Assembly (NCBI RefSeq): GCF_003967535.1 | Contig: NZ_BIFR01000002.1 | Location: forward strand, 1 to 64,000 | Length of the DNA stretch: 64,000 nt | Origin: Tengunoibacter tsumagoiensis | Lineage (GTDB): Bacteria > Chloroflexota > Ktedonobacteria > Ktedonobacterales > Ktedonobacteraceae | Reading direction: 5' to 3' | In this document: positions 62,908-64,000 of the stretch, one piece after another | Numbering within the stretch: position 1 is the stretch's first letter | Layout: each line of letters opens with the position of its first letter | Notes under the pieces: model-generated | Seen by the model: only the letters and a program-made list of their open reading frames with translations | What the model was told of the DNA's origin: nothing | Database searches by the model: none | Made by a program: the position numbers and the translations under genes

Positions 62908-63510
62908 TTACATTCCATTGTTACTCAGATCTCCAGCCTGATCGTGGCAAGAGCGGACCTCCTTCTGTTTTCTCTTTATGCTTACCAGCTCTTCGCGCAC
63001 CTTCTGGATCCATTGCAATTCTTTCTCATAAAACGAGATCCAATTTTCAGAAATCATCTTCCAGAGAGCAGTTTCGCGCAGCGTTCTCTGAGGTGAGTCT
63101 GTACGAAGGACTTGCTCTCGGAACACCAGCAAATGAATCCGCACTTGCTCTTCATAGGTTTGAAGTAAGGCATCTACCTCCTCATCTGTGAGTTGATTAG
63201 CCCAGGCAAGTTGAAGGAGAAAAGCATTCTTCTGGAGAGGCGCTTCTGGTGTCGAAAGAACCCAACTTTTGAGAGTAGCTAAGCCCTTTTCGGTAATAGT
63301 ATAAATTTTGCGAGAAGGACGTGCCTCCTGAGGCTGAACCTCGACAGAGACCAGGCCCTCTTTATGGAGCTCAACAAGCGGCGTGTATATTTGATTGCTG
63401 TTTCCTGACCAGGACAGAATTGCCGACTCTGCAAACAATTGTTTGAGCTCATATCCAGTCAGTGCTCGCCAGCTCAAGAAGCCAAGAAGAGCATATTTAA
63501 TCGACATCAT
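62908..63510 (-). CDS. PadR-family transcriptional regulator
   Basis: A 200-residue DNA-binding repressor. N-terminal winged helix ALLGFLSWRALTGYELKQLF with GNSNQIYTPLVELHKEGLVS and the wing SRKIYTITEKGLATLKSWVL, then a long C-terminal helical part (LQLAWANQLTDEEVDALLQT), the usual PadR/Vir dimerisation arm. It controls the adjacent DUF4180 gene and probably itself: a 17-base dyad lies 44-83 bases upstream. Many PadR proteins respond to phenolic or xenobiotic ligands. Ligand unknown. Confidence 0.9.
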   Translation of the reverse strand: MMSIKYALLGFLSWRALTGYELKQLFAESAILSWSGNSNQIYTPLVELHKEGLVSVEVQPQEARPSRKIYTITEKGLATLKSWVLSTPEAPLQKNAFLLQLAWANQLTDEEVDALLQTYEEQVRIHLLVFREQVLRTDSPQRTLRETALWKMISENWISFYEKELQWIQKVREELVSIKRKQKEVRSCHDQAGDLSNNGM

Positions 63511-63553
63511 ATGGCATGCCCCACAAAACCACTCTCCTTGAGACAGAATAGGT

Positions 63554-63593
63554 TAACAGTAATATAGGTTACTACTAACCTATATTACTGTTA
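63554..63593. promoter_or_regulatory. Operator of the PadR gene: 17-bp perfect dyad
   Basis: Arms 63554-63570 (TAACAGTAATATAGGTT) and 63577-63593 (its exact inverted repeat) with a 6-base spacer ACTACT. A third AATAGGTT half-copy stands at 63547-63554. The site lies upstream of the PadR gene, the normal place for autorepression. Confidence 0.7.
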
Positions 63594-64000
63594 TATAATC
63601 CACCTGTCAACCCCACCATAGCATCCCACCCTTCCACAATCCAGGCAAAAAATTCCACAGGATCATACCCCCTACCCTTCTTCATTGAGAGCTACTATTT
63701 TGCCATAACCAGATCAGCGCCCCAACTCATCCTCATTCTCCTGAGATAAACGAAAGGCATTATGATCCAGAACCACACATTTCGCAGCCTCACCCCTTCC
63801 CCATCAAAGCAGCCAATCCATCCATTACAGATGTACCTCAGGCCCACGAACCGGCGACATGAATACAAGAAAGCATAGATAACTAAACATATTCATAAGA
63901 GCGGCCAAACACCTAAGCGAAACCCCTGAATATAACACACGTACCACAAAGTGAACGAAACCCAAATCTCACCCCACACAACTACACGTTTACGTACACA
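63594..64000. other. Right-end stretch with an ACGTTTACGT site at the edge
   Basis: About 400 bases with no supported frame; a 29-codon minus-strand frame is decayed or random. The last bases (63986-63995) read ACGTTTACGT, the reverse complement of the ACGTAAACGT variant in the array at 60311, and are flanked by TACACA/CTACAC text on both sides. A second copy of the centromere-like array may continue beyond the window. Confidence 0.5.

Overview
The window looks like part of a large secondary replicon (megaplasmid or second chromosome) of a Ktedonobacteria-type Chloroflexota bacterium. This is inferred from gene content, not from a database match. The content is typical of that group: Ser/Thr kinases with Pro-rich linkers, a very large SARP/AfsR-like regulator with an N-terminal DUF6788-like zinc segment, LivJ-like sensors anchored in the membrane, secreted beta-propellers with HWNG motifs, PQQ-like propellers, a flavin/F420-type LLM oxidoreductase and TMEM175/AzgA/MMPL transporters. 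No rRNA or tRNA gene was recognised.

From 1 to 53.9 kb lies mixed accessory and household cargo, mostly short transcription units. It starts with a zinc/manganese ABC importer (permease, ATPase, binding lipoprotein) followed by YtkA-like and CopC-like copper-type proteins. Then come a DMT transporter, a NYN/LOTUS RNase-like protein, a streptogramin-lyase-like propeller, a RelE-like/SF1 helicase fusion, a ThDP decarboxylase, an ECF sigma factor overlapping a receptor-like anti-sigma factor, an MMPL exporter, a purine permease, acetyltransferases, a TerC-like protein, an excisionase-like HTH protein and a kinase preceded by a structured RNA segment. The middle holds a 1331-aa surface propeller, an HD phosphohydrolase, a cupredoxin lipoprotein, DinB, LLM, a DUF885-like pseudoenzyme, a second membrane-bound LivJ-like protein, a GNAT and the giant SARP regulator, whose C-terminal half and flank are strikingly AT-rich. 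Cupin, APH kinase, two secreted propellers, a receptor kinase, a small membrane protein, an unknown protein and an SDR dehydrogenase follow.

From 54.2 to 62.2 kb is a replication and partition module. A Rep-like protein (54321..55589) is followed by about 22 direct 23-24 bp iterons, many at an exact 45-46 bp pitch, and an AT-rich stretch with a DnaA-box-like site. Next come an unfamiliar 704-aa protein with eight decapeptide repeats, an excisionase-like HTH protein, a palindrome array (ACGTATACGT), ParA and a ribbon-helix-helix partner that overlaps parA. A variant of the same palindrome reappears at the last bases of the window. A PadR regulator with a 17-bp perfect operator and a DUF4180 protein form a small separate operon at the right end.

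The least familiar and most coherent system is this replication/partition unit: the iteron pitch, the first iteron embedded in the rep terminator, the 704-aa repeat protein and the two families of ACGT-rich palindromes. Other leads are the structured, omega-RNA-like leader before the 23.3 kb kinase, the anti-sigma/ligand-receptor fusion, and the RelE-fold/helicase fusion.
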